Source: Mesaphorura yosii (Eukaryota; Arthropoda; Collembola; Poduromorpha; Tullbergiidae). From it: a stretch of DNA of 34,741 nucleotides. The stretch is from the NCBI GenBank assembly GCA_009869945.1, contig WIXG01000593.1, positions 1-34,741 on the forward strand. The letters are read 5' to 3'. This document shows, in pieces, positions 11,929-21,335 of this stretch; position 1 is the stretch's first letter, and every line of letters begins with the position of its first letter. The position numbers were made by a program, and so were the translations under genes. The notes beneath the pieces are model-generated. The model was not told the DNA's origin. It saw nothing but the letters and a program-made list of their open reading frames with translations, and ran no database searches.

Positions 11929-12135
11929 ATGGCCTTCGACCTTATTAAAGCAGACTTACCATTTCAAATGCATGATAGTAATGCAAAGCTGGGATCTGCG
12001 ATGGGCGATGACGCTAACAAATCTTTCGTGAGGATGGCCACTTTCAACCTCACAGAAAATGGTAGATATCTAAGGACAGACTATCAAATGGCGATAGACG
12101 GGAGAAACTCCCAAAACTCCGAAATGATTAAATGA
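11929..12135 (+). CDS. Doubtful small ORF, 68 residues
   Basis: The frame starts at an ATG in good Kozak context (CTCAAATGGCC), about 160 nt after the TATA-like element, and ends in TGA. The product (start MAFDLIKADLPF) has no signal peptide, membrane segment or motif I recognise. No AATAAA is found in the following 300 nt. It is listed because the promoter-like element, start context and frame line up; chance is quite possible. Confidence 0.2.
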   Translation: MAFDLIKADLPFQMHDSNAKLGSAMGDDANKSFVRMATFNLTENGRYLRTDYQMAIDGRNSQNSEMIK

Positions 12136-12570
12136 AAATGAAATTGCACGTAGTCTTCAGGGAGTTAAACTTCATTGACTGAATTAACTGTACTGCGAAG
12201 TTATCAACAGTTGAGAGTAGGACTTGCTCCGATTATTGCAGTGATTTGTCATCAGTTATGACTTTTTTACAATGAGAATACAACTACAAACTTTTATTAC
12301 GCTCCTGACTCAAAGTTATCAAGTTATGAATACAATTTTTGCATATAAACTCAAACTTTCATAAAAACACCAAGTTAAAGTTTATGTTTATGCAGTGCTT
12401 TTGATTGTCGCGTATTGTGCCCATTTGCAATTTGTCAACGTCGCCCGTCGTCCCGTCTTTTCAGTAGCAGTACATGGCTTCTTCTTTTCTGCTCTTTACA
12501 TTAGCTTTCCATTCCAGCTGCCTTCCAGAGATTCGGATTCAAAAGATAACATTTCATTTGGCCAGCATAA
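12136..12570. other. Gene-free stretch
   Basis: This is AT-rich sequence without a recognisable gene or signal, ending where the decarboxylase-like fragment begins. Confidence 0.4.
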
Positions 12571-12584
12571 TCTGGTGGCAATGA

Positions 12585-13123
12585 CCTCACTCTGTGGCTC
12601 ATTTCGATGGCATGTTTGGAGGACTCATTGCACTCTCTGTCACACATTGCGAGAAGGCCAAGGGACTGCAGAAGGTCGAGTCGTACGGCGTGGACTTGCA
12701 TAAACTCATGGGTTCGAAGAATGTCATGAGTGCTCTCATTACCATGTGGGCGTATTTTCTTGTACATTCGACAGGAGTTCCCGAATTGATTTCAGTACCC
12801 GCCTCGACGGACTCGACGATGGATTCTACGATAAGGCGGCCAATGACCACTGGCAACTCGACAAACGTAACAATCTTTTCAAATTCTGGTTTGTCTGGAA
12901 AGCAAATGCTAAATCAGGCATGGCCAAACATGTGGACCGAATCTATGAGAATACTGCCTACTTGATGTCCGAGTTGAATAGGCGCGATGGATTCAAACCC
13001 GTAATTGAAGAGTTTGAGTTGACCAACATTTGTTTCTTTTACGCGCCGACTCTCATGCGTGATGTTGAGTTTGGTTCGGATGAATGGAAACAAAAGCAGT
13101 CAGAAGCCAGTCGAAAAAGTTGA
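12585..13123 (+). pseudogene. Truncated, frameshifted glutamate-decarboxylase-family copy
   Basis: Two adjoining frames carry the C-terminal part of a group II PLP-dependent decarboxylase (glutamate, cysteine-sulfinate or aspartate decarboxylase type). The first frame (12585 to about 12750) reads AHFDGMFGGLIALS and VDLHKLMG, keeping the His-Lys pair whose lysine binds PLP. The second frame (about 12746-13123) reads LFKFWFVWKA, KHVDRIYENTAYLM and TNICFFYAP, then stops early at 13121. The join needs a frameshift near 12750-12790; no usable intron exists there, since GT-AG spans are under 30 nt. The N-terminal two thirds and the last C-terminal block are missing. A single exon with AATAAA about 77 nt after the stop suggests a retrocopy. 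It is unlikely to make an active enzyme. Confidence 0.75.
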
Positions 13124-13199
13124 GTGGGAGCGGGTTTGATCAAAGTCATGGATTAACAAGATGCCATATTCTGTAACATGCTCCAAGGCTCATTTACGA

Positions 13200-13205
13200 A
13201 ATAAA
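13200..13205 (+). terminator. Polyadenylation signal after the decarboxylase copy
   Basis: AATAAA lies about 77 nt after the stop of the pseudogene. It may be a leftover of a copied mRNA 3' end. Confidence 0.45.
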
Positions 13206-13209
13206 ATTG

Positions 13210-13690
13210 TCCAACTTTATCAGAGTTTATTAGAATTCAATCTTGAGTCTGAAGTTTATTCATTTTCGTACAACACGGAATGAGTTAAGATGGATAAAAT
13301 GAAAAGGTTATTATTAATAGTTGTCTTTAGACCATAACCATAGTTGGACCTCGCTTCAGCATTCACTTCTGCAGAATACAGTGTTGCGTTCACCAGAATC
13401 ACTTCCGATTCCCAAAGATAATGAATGCTATTTCTCACCGTTTAGCCATCTTGTGTCAAGTGTCTTGACCATGTTTTCACTCATGTCAAAGCCTTGAGAG
13501 CCTGCTTTAAATGACTTCTATCAGGAACAACTGCCGGGGGTGTACAAAGTAAAATTGTGGAAGTGGATTCTTTGAATGAATGCAAGCAAAGCGTGTGGAG
13601 ACGGAGCAAAAGCGTATGCTTATTCGAAAGATCTAAATTCGCAGACCATTGCTCTTTTTCCTGCGGAGCCTTGGTCTTTGTCCATACAAC
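13210..13690. other. Intergenic spacer before the DUOX 3' end
   Basis: No gene is seen here. The stretch ends at the DUOX polyadenylation signal (- strand AATAAA, 13692-13697). Confidence 0.4.
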
Positions 13691-13691
13691 T

Positions 13692-13697
13692 TTTATT
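13692..13697 (-). terminator. Polyadenylation signal of DUOX
   Basis: AATAAA on the - strand lies about 20 nt beyond the DUOX stop codon, so the 3' UTR is very short. Confidence 0.7.
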
Positions 13698-13718
13698 ATC
13701 ATCATAAAAGAGCAATAC

Positions 13719-16700
13719 TTAAAATGTTTCTGAATGACAACGGAATTCTGCCTCATGTTCTCTCGATGTCTCCAAATTGATTTGTTGGCATGCCTCCTCC
13801 ACACTCTTGGCCATTGGCGGTGGACCACATGCAAATACTCCGAATTTCAACACCTTCGGATGTGTCTTCTTAACCTCCCTGAAGAAACCGTTAAAGTCAG
13901 GACGCCCGAAATGTGTGCTAGACTTAAGGCCAGTGAGAAGTGATCGGTTCTTGAATTGAAATTCACGCTCAAACACATGCTGTAGGCACAAATCAAAGAA
14001 ATAAATGTGTTAGCAAAGGGTACAGAAACAGAAACTAGTTGACTAGTTGTCCACTTACGAGCAAAAGAGTGCGGAGGTCAAACTGGGTCTTGGCTGCAGT
14101 GATGAAAATATGCGCCGTAATAATCCTCTGCTCCTCTGCCTCTTTAATAATATCCACCAGCCACTCGAACTGACGCTGTGATCTCGTGACCCAGATAAAA
14201 TATACCTTCTTGCATTCACGAGGTCGGGAGCTGGTTGACGCGAGTTCTTTCAGGATAGAGGCGAATGGCGTCACTCCAATACCACCTCCAACGAGGACAG
14301 AGACTTCGAAACGATGCCAGTCTTGATGTGCTTCGCCGTAAGGTCCATCCAGGAAAATGCTTGGAAGAGAATGTTCATACGTACGACGGAGGTTGTGAGT
14401 GAATGGACCAACAGCACGAATATGCAGAGTCAGGAAGTGGTCATCTGGGCCGGAGGTGAGAGTGAAAGGGTGGAATTCGGAGCTGTTGAGTGCAGAGCAT
14501 GCAATACGCACCCATTGGCCAGAACGGAACTCGAATCCCGTTGGACGTACGAATTTGAGCCTTGTGACGCCAGAAGGCAGGAGGTCAGCTTCGAGCACCA
14601 CGAGTTCCGTAAATTGTCGACTGAACGTGACAAGTTTGTCGAAAACGAAGAGTACAAGTGGTCCGATGAGGAAATTCAGGAAGAGTGGAGCCTGGACGAG
14701 TTGACCTGAGCCATGGAGTAGCATGAGAGCGTACCAAAGAGGGTAACTTTGATGAGTGAGCCAAAAGAGTCGGTATGCATGTCTCCGTGCAATTGGTGTA
14801 GCAAAAGTAAAAATGACAGCTGCATGAAGCACGAGCAGAATTCCCGAAAGTCCAGTCACCGTCTTGAAAGCCCAGTAATGGAATTTAGGGAGAGCATGCG
14901 TTGGCCGGAAGTAATCCCTAAAGATGCATGCCAAGTCATCCGCTGTTTGTGTGCAAATATTGTAAAAGTTGACGGAGTGTCCGATGACGTGAAGAACGGT
15001 GAAGAGAAGCGCTACGAACGCTACATACTTGTGAAAGGCGACGAACGACTCGAAGGGGACATAGCGAGGCAGGAATGATTCACGTAGTCGTGTGATGATG
15101 TTTCTGCACATGGTGACCAAGAGTATGGCGTAGCACCACATTTGGACTGATGCTGCCCCACGAGTGACACTTACACCCATACCCGCAATATGTCGAAATC
15201 CACGATGCTCATTCTCCGTGGAATAATAGTAACTTCGTTCAGCAAAAATGGCGACCGTGACGCAATTGAAAATGAAAAGCCAGAAAATTTTGAGACGGTG
15301 CAGTTCGAACCAGACGAGTAGCCAATGACGGCGATGCTGGTCGGAGGCAGCCGAAGAGGATGTTGATTGTGTCGTGACCTGAAACGGAGTCTCGTCCTCC
15401 TTCTCTTGTCTTCCACTGGGCTCTAGCACATGCCACACACTTTGCCTTGTCGTCCGGATGTACGAAACACGCTTGTTTCTTCTTCCAGGTTCCACTTCCA
15501 GACTACTTCCACTTCCGTTCTCCAATTCGCTCAAATTTCCAAATGTTGCTCTGTTCCGTGTAAACATGCGCTGAAAGTCGGCCAAACTTACATGAGTCTT
15601 TTGCCCGAGTTCAGTTTCCACAGTTGGCGCGACGCGGGCGAAAACGACTTTCGGATCTTCGTCTTCTGCAAGCAAACCGAGGACAGAGTGTAGCATAGCT
15701 TCAAATTCAGTTCGCGTCAGCATTCGATCCCCATCCGTATCGTGCATATTGAAAATGTATGCAAGTTTGTCTTCGATCGTGCCTCGTTTGAAGATGGAGA
15801 GCATTGTGAAGAAGTCGAGAAAGCTAACCATTCCATCTTTGTCTTTGTCCGCTTCATCAAAGAGGGTAGTCAACAGTTCGGAACTTGTATCCATCCCGAG
15901 AGCAGCAGCAAATTCTTCACGTGTGAGACTCACAGCTTCAGCTTTCTCCAACGCTTTCTCCGTCTTTTTTGAATTTTGGCTCGGGAGTGGATTCCTCCTC
16001 TCGATGGTCGTCGTCGTCATTTGAAATACGATGCGGAAAAATTGTTCGAGTTGTGCTTGTCGCCTCGCATCGGTCAAGATTTGCGATGGAGAACGTATCG
16101 TCCTTCGTATTGTTGATCTTTTTACGGCTGCACCCTTTTTGGATCTCCACACGACGAGTGGAAGACATGCACCGACGAGCAGGGCCACAAACACGCCCAG
16201 CAGAGAGTGAGTCAGTATAAATGAGAGTTCACTTCCAGAAAAGTAGTCGTACGTTCCGGGAGTGGTGCAAGGCTCCACGGGATTCTGCTCGGAGTCAAGT
16301 TGTAATAAAAAGTAGCACGTGGCCGTCACGGTCGAATTCTCAATCTTATCCCCGTCTTTGTCGTACATTGTTTGCTTACATTCGTCCTCCTGCCAGAGGT
16401 CAGGCTCGTCTGATATTGAAAGGCACTTCAGGCTATTTGTTTCGTTGTCAGGTACACGAAAAGGGTTACGTTGAATATCCAACTCCGTCATTCTCGTCAC
16501 AGACACGATCATGTCAAACACTTTCAGCGTCTTGATCCTGTCAATCTGCTCTTTACTAAAGCGTGGCTCTTCCCATTTTGTATTCTCGAACCAGAATCGA
16601 TCTGCATTGCGAATTCGTGTGAATTGATCTTTGATGATGGCACGGAAGAGTGGACCAGGCCGATCGCTTGTCTCCAGAATGCCACCCGTCCACACGTCAA

Positions 16701-18629
16701 TGTTGTTCCATGCGCTCACTTCCGTTTCACCCGAAGAATTATCGTGATGAATCTCCACCATCTTTAGCACTATGTCTTTTGGCGTAGCCGTCCCAGTCAA
16801 TTTCATGTAGTCGTCAACGGAGCGAATGCGTGGCAACCCAAAAGCTGCACGTGCCGTGTTGTAGTCTGGCGTCCCGTGATCACGACCACGTTGAATATTG
16901 ATTGCCATCAGGTCACGACGTGAGAATTCAAGTGGCCCAAATACACGTCCACGCAAATCTTCTACAATCATGTTGTCCTCTCGTTCAGCACGTTGCGATG
17001 CCATGCCCATGAGGAGTCGGTCAACGTCGGCGAAGGGCCGATCGTCGTGAAACGTCGGGTCGTCATCCTTTGTGCATTCTGGTGGAGGGTGCGGCATCTC
17101 GAGTGGTTCCTGTGGCCTAAAATGTATAATCTTCCATTGCAAACACTGTTTCGAAGCAAAATTTACATTACACGCATTGTAATTACCTCCAATATATGTT
17201 GCACGTTCGCACTGCGCCCTTTCCCACACTTTGTCCCGGCTGCGGCTGGTGACCAGGCATGCCCAACCCATAGAATGCGAGTCTCTTGCACTTCGTACAA
17301 GTGTAGTCTCGCATGTACGCTCCCGGAGTGACGAGCGTATGCCCGAATCGCATGGCTGCTGTCTGGAAGAACTGCTCGATTTGTGGGTCGAGTGCGGGAT
17401 CATAGCCAGGGTACTCTTCGAGTGCTTCGCCCAACCATTCTGTAAGCCAGTCGTAGTACACGATTGAGTTGTACGTGGCCGTTGCCCATTTACGCGCCTC
17501 TTGAAATACTCGTTCACCCGACCATGTTCGACGTGTTTCGTGGAGGTACTCTGCAAATTGATTGTGCCAGCGGAACAGTACCACGCCAAAGGAGAGGAGG
17601 AATGCATTCTCATTGCCTCGTGGATTGCCAAGTACAAAGAATCGGTCCACTTTCGCAGTCTCACTTCGCTCGACCCAACTGGAGTGATATGAGGGTGGCG
17701 GAGGGTTCGCCATTGGTAGTCGAAATGTATTACGTGAAGGAAAGTAGCCATCACCATACTCCTCGTCCGATGCAAGTTTGCCTTCAGGGTGAAGTGTCCC
17801 GTTTGGAAATGTGCGCAGAACATCGGACCAACCTTTTGCTGTGCCGTAAATAAGACCTCCATCCATCCATGGTGTAATTTCATTAAGTTGCTGTCGTGGG
17901 TTGCCTGGCCCGGACCCCGAACTCTGTGCATACCGAGACCGCAGCAGTGGCATGACTGTATGGCCAGGATCTTTCATGCGATACTCGTGATCTTCTGGGA
18001 TGGGAATATTGATGTATTCTGGTGGACAACCGGCTCGTTGTGCGTCGAGCATTTCCTCCACAACCTGCTGCCCGAAAAAGACGAGGAATGCTGACTTGCC
18101 AGTTTTGGACCCGCATGCGATCGTCTTGCCATTCGCATCCTTGCCGCAGGCTGCTGTACGTGTCATCAATTCTTTGCTGGCTGTGAGAGGATTGATGCGT
18201 TTGCCCTTTACAGGCTCATATGTACCATCCGAGTACACGGGCGGGACTCGGCGGAGGAGGGGCGTGTCTTCGGAAGAAAGGAGTGTGCGCTAACTTTAGA
18301 AAGAAGCAAGAATTTTAAAGGAAAGCTGGCAATGACATACCGACTGCCCCCAAATCCGTCTTGAAGACGTTATTATAGAATCCATCGAAACTCGCGTACT
18401 CTGGTGGGTGGTCAGTCTCGTTAGGGGCGATTCTCCCAAACTTGCACGGCCGCGGATTTTCCCTCACGCTGTGGTTGTAGTAAAAGCATCCGTCAACGAT
18501 CCACGAGATGAGGTTCAGTTTATTACGAGGATGTCTGCCTTGAATCCACTCTGCTGGCTCGGGTTTGTCACCTTGCGCAGTAGCAGAGACGCACAAGAGG
18601 GCACACAAAAGAGATGCACATCGAATCAT
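13719..18629 (-). CDS. DUOX: Dual oxidase (NADPH oxidase with peroxidase-like domain)
   Basis: DUOX passes electrons from cytosolic NADPH through FAD and two hemes to oxygen, making extracellular hydrogen peroxide for gut defence and cuticle cross-linking. The inferred exons (18629-18341, 18267-17187, 17116-14059, 13979-13719) join in frame to 1,562 residues, typical of the family. In order: a signal peptide (MIRCASLLCALLCVSATAQ), a peroxidase homology domain (RFGHTL near 406), a membrane helix near 755-780, two EF-hands (DKDKDG at 880-885, DTDGDR at 916-921), a ferric-reductase membrane domain with paired His, the FAD motif HPFTLTSGP (1339), the NADPH motif GGGIGVTPF (about 1400), and CGPP (1527-1530). 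In the FGQQVVEE segment the distal His (DHD) of true peroxidases is absent. The start at 18629 is chosen because a TATA box at 18707-18713 places the upstream ATG (18704) outside the transcript. Confidence 0.97.
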
Positions 18630-18706
18630 TTTTCTACTTAAAAGAGAAAAGAGGGTGTCTGAAAAAAGAGAGCGGACTAAGCTGGCCACCGGTAATCCAC
18701 TCATGC

Positions 18707-18713
18707 TTTTATA
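18707..18713 (-). promoter_or_regulatory. TATA box of DUOX
   Basis: TATAAAA on the - strand. A start of transcription near 18678-18683 (CTTAGTCC) leaves a 5' UTR of about 50 nt before the ATG at 18629. Confidence 0.65.
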
Positions 18714-19076
18714 GACTCATAAACAATCCGCAAGATTTTGTCCGTTGTCGATTTGAGGAAAAAATTGGGAGTGATTGACCCTGTGTTGGTTGTTATCTAA
18801 TCGGGCAGTAACTTCTCAGAGTTTACACTTACTGCTCGAGTCAATCAACCGAAAATTTCCTCCTTTGCGACTCATCAGACAGCAGACTCCAGGAATTTGT
18901 GTGCATTGCGTATCATGAAAGCTTCCCGCTAAAACCAACAGAGATTGATGTCACTTAAAAGCTAATATTACATTTTCATTGTGAAACCAGCAGTAATGCC
19001 AGTGGCTCATCAACGGATCGTCGCTTCTGTTTGACAAAGACTTACAGGTCACGCCATAAGTTACCAAATAAACCCA
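18714..19076. promoter_or_regulatory. Divergent promoter region between DUOX and DUOXA
   Basis: About 360 bp lie between the two TATA boxes of head-to-head genes whose products act together. A GATA-type site (AGATAA on the - strand, 18793-18798) is present; GATA factors drive gut genes in insects, so a role is possible but unproven. No open frame is present. Confidence 0.6.
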
Positions 19077-19082
19077 TATAAG
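19077..19082 (+). promoter_or_regulatory. TATA box of DUOXA
   Basis: CATATAAG lies 88 nt before the ATG at 19165, predicting transcription from about 19107. Confidence 0.5.
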
Positions 19083-19164
19083 CTTTCGCGCTCTGTGGCT
19101 GCCTTGGTTTTATTTCCGCGTTCTTCTCTTCTCACAGACACTTTTCTGTCCAGCAAAGTGAAAG

Positions 19165-20626
19165 ATGACTTGGTTCAGTCTTGGTCGTGACGAAGGCTTT
19201 CCAGCCAATTACGGCGAACAGTTTACCGCAGCAAAAGTGGACGTGCTCGTCGCTGGTCTTATCCTCGCCTTGGTCATCATCGCAGTGGCCTTCCTGCTGA
19301 TACTCCCAGCCTACAGTACGCAAAAACGCTGGCTGACGCTTTCCGCGTACGTGATTGTAAGTCTCTTCGTTGGTGGTGTAGTGGTCGTGTGCAATTTTGG
19401 ACACGAATGGGAAGTTGGGCATGTTTCCATCCGAAGTCCATACAAACCAGCTTCTGCAGAAGAAATGGTTGGCAATCTCGGTCTACATGTTTCACTACGA
19501 GGGATCAACATCACACTCAAAGGTGATCTGGAGCAACACAGCGAAGATATTACGAGAAAAGAAGTGATTGACTACAACGAGCATTACTCCTGGGAGTGGG
19601 CGCAAGGTCGTTTCGGGTTCGGACCCTACGCTGGACGTATTTCACGTGAATTTCGGGCAGCAGTCATGCGTGGGACACCGACGCCCATTCTGATCACAGC
19701 AGAATACTTTACATTTGACGGCGAAGGGCTTCGTTTTGGACGACATTACCGACTTGCGGGTTACTACGCACATTTCTTCATGTGGCTTGCGTTCTGCACA
19801 TGGGCCTTGACCAACATTGCACTCTTCATGGTCGTCCGTCTCGCATCAATCTTCCTCATGGTCACGGGATTGTCGCAAATCATCGCGGTACTGCTCTGGT
19901 CACAAATTCGCAATTCGATTGAGATTCAAGTTCCGTTTGAGTCGGCTGATGGGAAAGGCGAAGTGTTGCTGGTGACGAGTTATGGACCCGATTTTTGGCT
20001 GGTGCTCGGGAATGGCGTACTGTGCACGTGCGGAGGGTTTGTCATATTTGTGCTGGACTACTACTTCAAGGGAGCCATGTGCCAAGTGTTTGGCATCGAC
20101 CCGCTCTCGGTGTACGTCTACGCATACAAACGTGAGTTAGGGCCCGATGTTATCTTGCCAGTAGTACTACAATAACAATGTCCAGTAATTTATTGCGAAT
20201 CTTGCTCTCACAGCAAAGGAAGACGATGAGCCTGCAGACGTGGACCGCCCAGGTCGGCTGAATTTGGGTATGATTACAGAGGACGAGGGCAATAGTGTGG
20301 ACAACTCGGCAACCATCATTCGACGACGACATTCCGAGAAGGCTGAGCGTTTGCCAGCCGTCGTGCAGATTCGTCGAACTGCAAGCAGCGCCAAGTCCTT
20401 TCGGAATCCATTCTGGAGGAAAGGTCGAGTACCATTGACGGCGGCGCACGAGGAGTCAGATGGCGGCTACCAAACAACCCCAAGCTCAAACACATTAAAC
20501 ACACCACAACCGCCTCCTTTGCCCTTGCTTGAGACGAAAAACGGAAGCCTAGTCCTTGTTCTGCGAAGAGAGTCCGAGCTCCCGCAAAATATGAGCGGAA
20601 AGAGGCTCACTTCTTCAGAAGTTTAA
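19165..20626 (+). CDS. DUOXA: Dual oxidase maturation factor (DUOXA / Numb-interacting protein)
   Basis: This ER membrane chaperone is required for DUOX to fold, leave the ER and work at the surface. Exon 1 is 19165-20131 (donor GTGAGT) and exon 2 is 20214-20626 (acceptor CTCTCACAG), phase 1, giving 459 residues. Membrane helices are at about 26-48, 57-76, 203-224, 226-245 and 277-299. The loop between helices 2 and 3 contains a NIT glycosylation sequon (115-117). Family motifs are YAGRISREFRAAVMRGTP (155-172), AEYFTFDGEGLRFGR (179-193) and YRLAGYYAHFFMW (195-207). The basic, Ser/Thr/Pro-rich cytosolic tail of about 135 residues comes almost entirely from exon 2. It is head-to-head with DUOX. 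No clear AATAAA follows the stop. Confidence 0.96.
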
Positions 20627-20639
20627 CTCAAACAATATC

Positions 20640-20985
20640 CGTAATAATTTAGGACATATTTGTTGTGTTGTAGAAACAAAACAAAGATTTACTGAAAGAA
20701 GAAATAGTAGTTGCTATTCATGATGCTGGCATACTTTCCTGAATTCGGAGAATTGGTTGCATAACTGGATTTTTTGTGCTGCATTGTTTTACAAACCTCG
20801 CACTTCACTTGTATATTTCTAACTTGACACACCGCACACTTGCATGGTTTTCAGTGTCAAGTGTTCATTTTTCTCGTAAATTTAACATCATAAGTGCCGT
20901 GTAAATCATTTTAGTACATGATATATGACCCATCCATTGTTTCATGATTCACGAGAACTGAGCACCAGAATCTAAACATTGAGGC
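20640..20985. other. Intergenic spacer after DUOXA
   Basis: AT-rich, with no gene seen. The DUOXA transcript must end here with a non-canonical or distant poly(A) signal. Confidence 0.4.
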
Positions 20986-20996
20986 TAAAGTGCGGA

Positions 20997-21250
20997 TTAT
21001 TTCACATTCCATTGTTCATTGTCAGCCCGATTGTCATGAACGGCGCCAGAAACTGTGGCCGTCACGTCCATCGCCATGTCGATGCAGATTTGCATGGCCG
21101 GCATGCATCCAAAGCCTTCCACGCCAATCACGATCAAGTAAAAAGGGCTCAGAGTGCCCCGGAATTGAATGACGAGGTACGCGGCTGTCATTGCGAACGC
21201 TGTGCCTCCCGCGAACCTCCGGCGACGATGGGCGATTCGCTTTGTCGATT
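20997..21250 (-). pseudogene. Orphan fragment of an SLC49/FLVCR-like MFS transporter
   Basis: One - strand frame of about 84 codons ends in TAA (20997-20999). It reads a basic loop (HRRRRF), two likely membrane helices (GGTAFAMTAAYLV; FYLIVIGVEGFG) and CMPAMQICIDMAMDVTATVSG. The last part resembles the late-helix region of SLC49/FLVCR carriers, where P...G.E.A.E.TYP is usual. Nothing upstream can supply the rest of the carrier, because the giant SecA-type gene ends at 21336. It is probably a broken copy. The family call comes from pattern memory only. Confidence 0.35.
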
Positions 21251-21307
21251 TCTCAACTTAATTCAGTAAGAATTGGTATTTGTAACAACACAAATAATTT
21301 CTACCGA

Positions 21308-21313
21308 TTTATT
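21308..21313 (-). terminator. Polyadenylation signal of the SecA-type gene
   Basis: AATAAA on the - strand, about 25 nt beyond the stop codon at 21336-21338. Confidence 0.7.
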
Positions 21314-21335
21314 ATTGATAAAGTACCATAAGTTT

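Noticed and set aside
12750..12780. Intron explaining the frame change in the decarboxylase copy
   Set aside because: The only GT-AG spans are under 30 nt, too short to splice, so a frameshift is the simpler reading.
18630..18704. Upstream in-frame ATG of DUOX at 18704
   Set aside because: It lies upstream of the predicted transcription start set by the TATA box at 18707-18713. The downstream ATG opens directly into a clear signal peptide.
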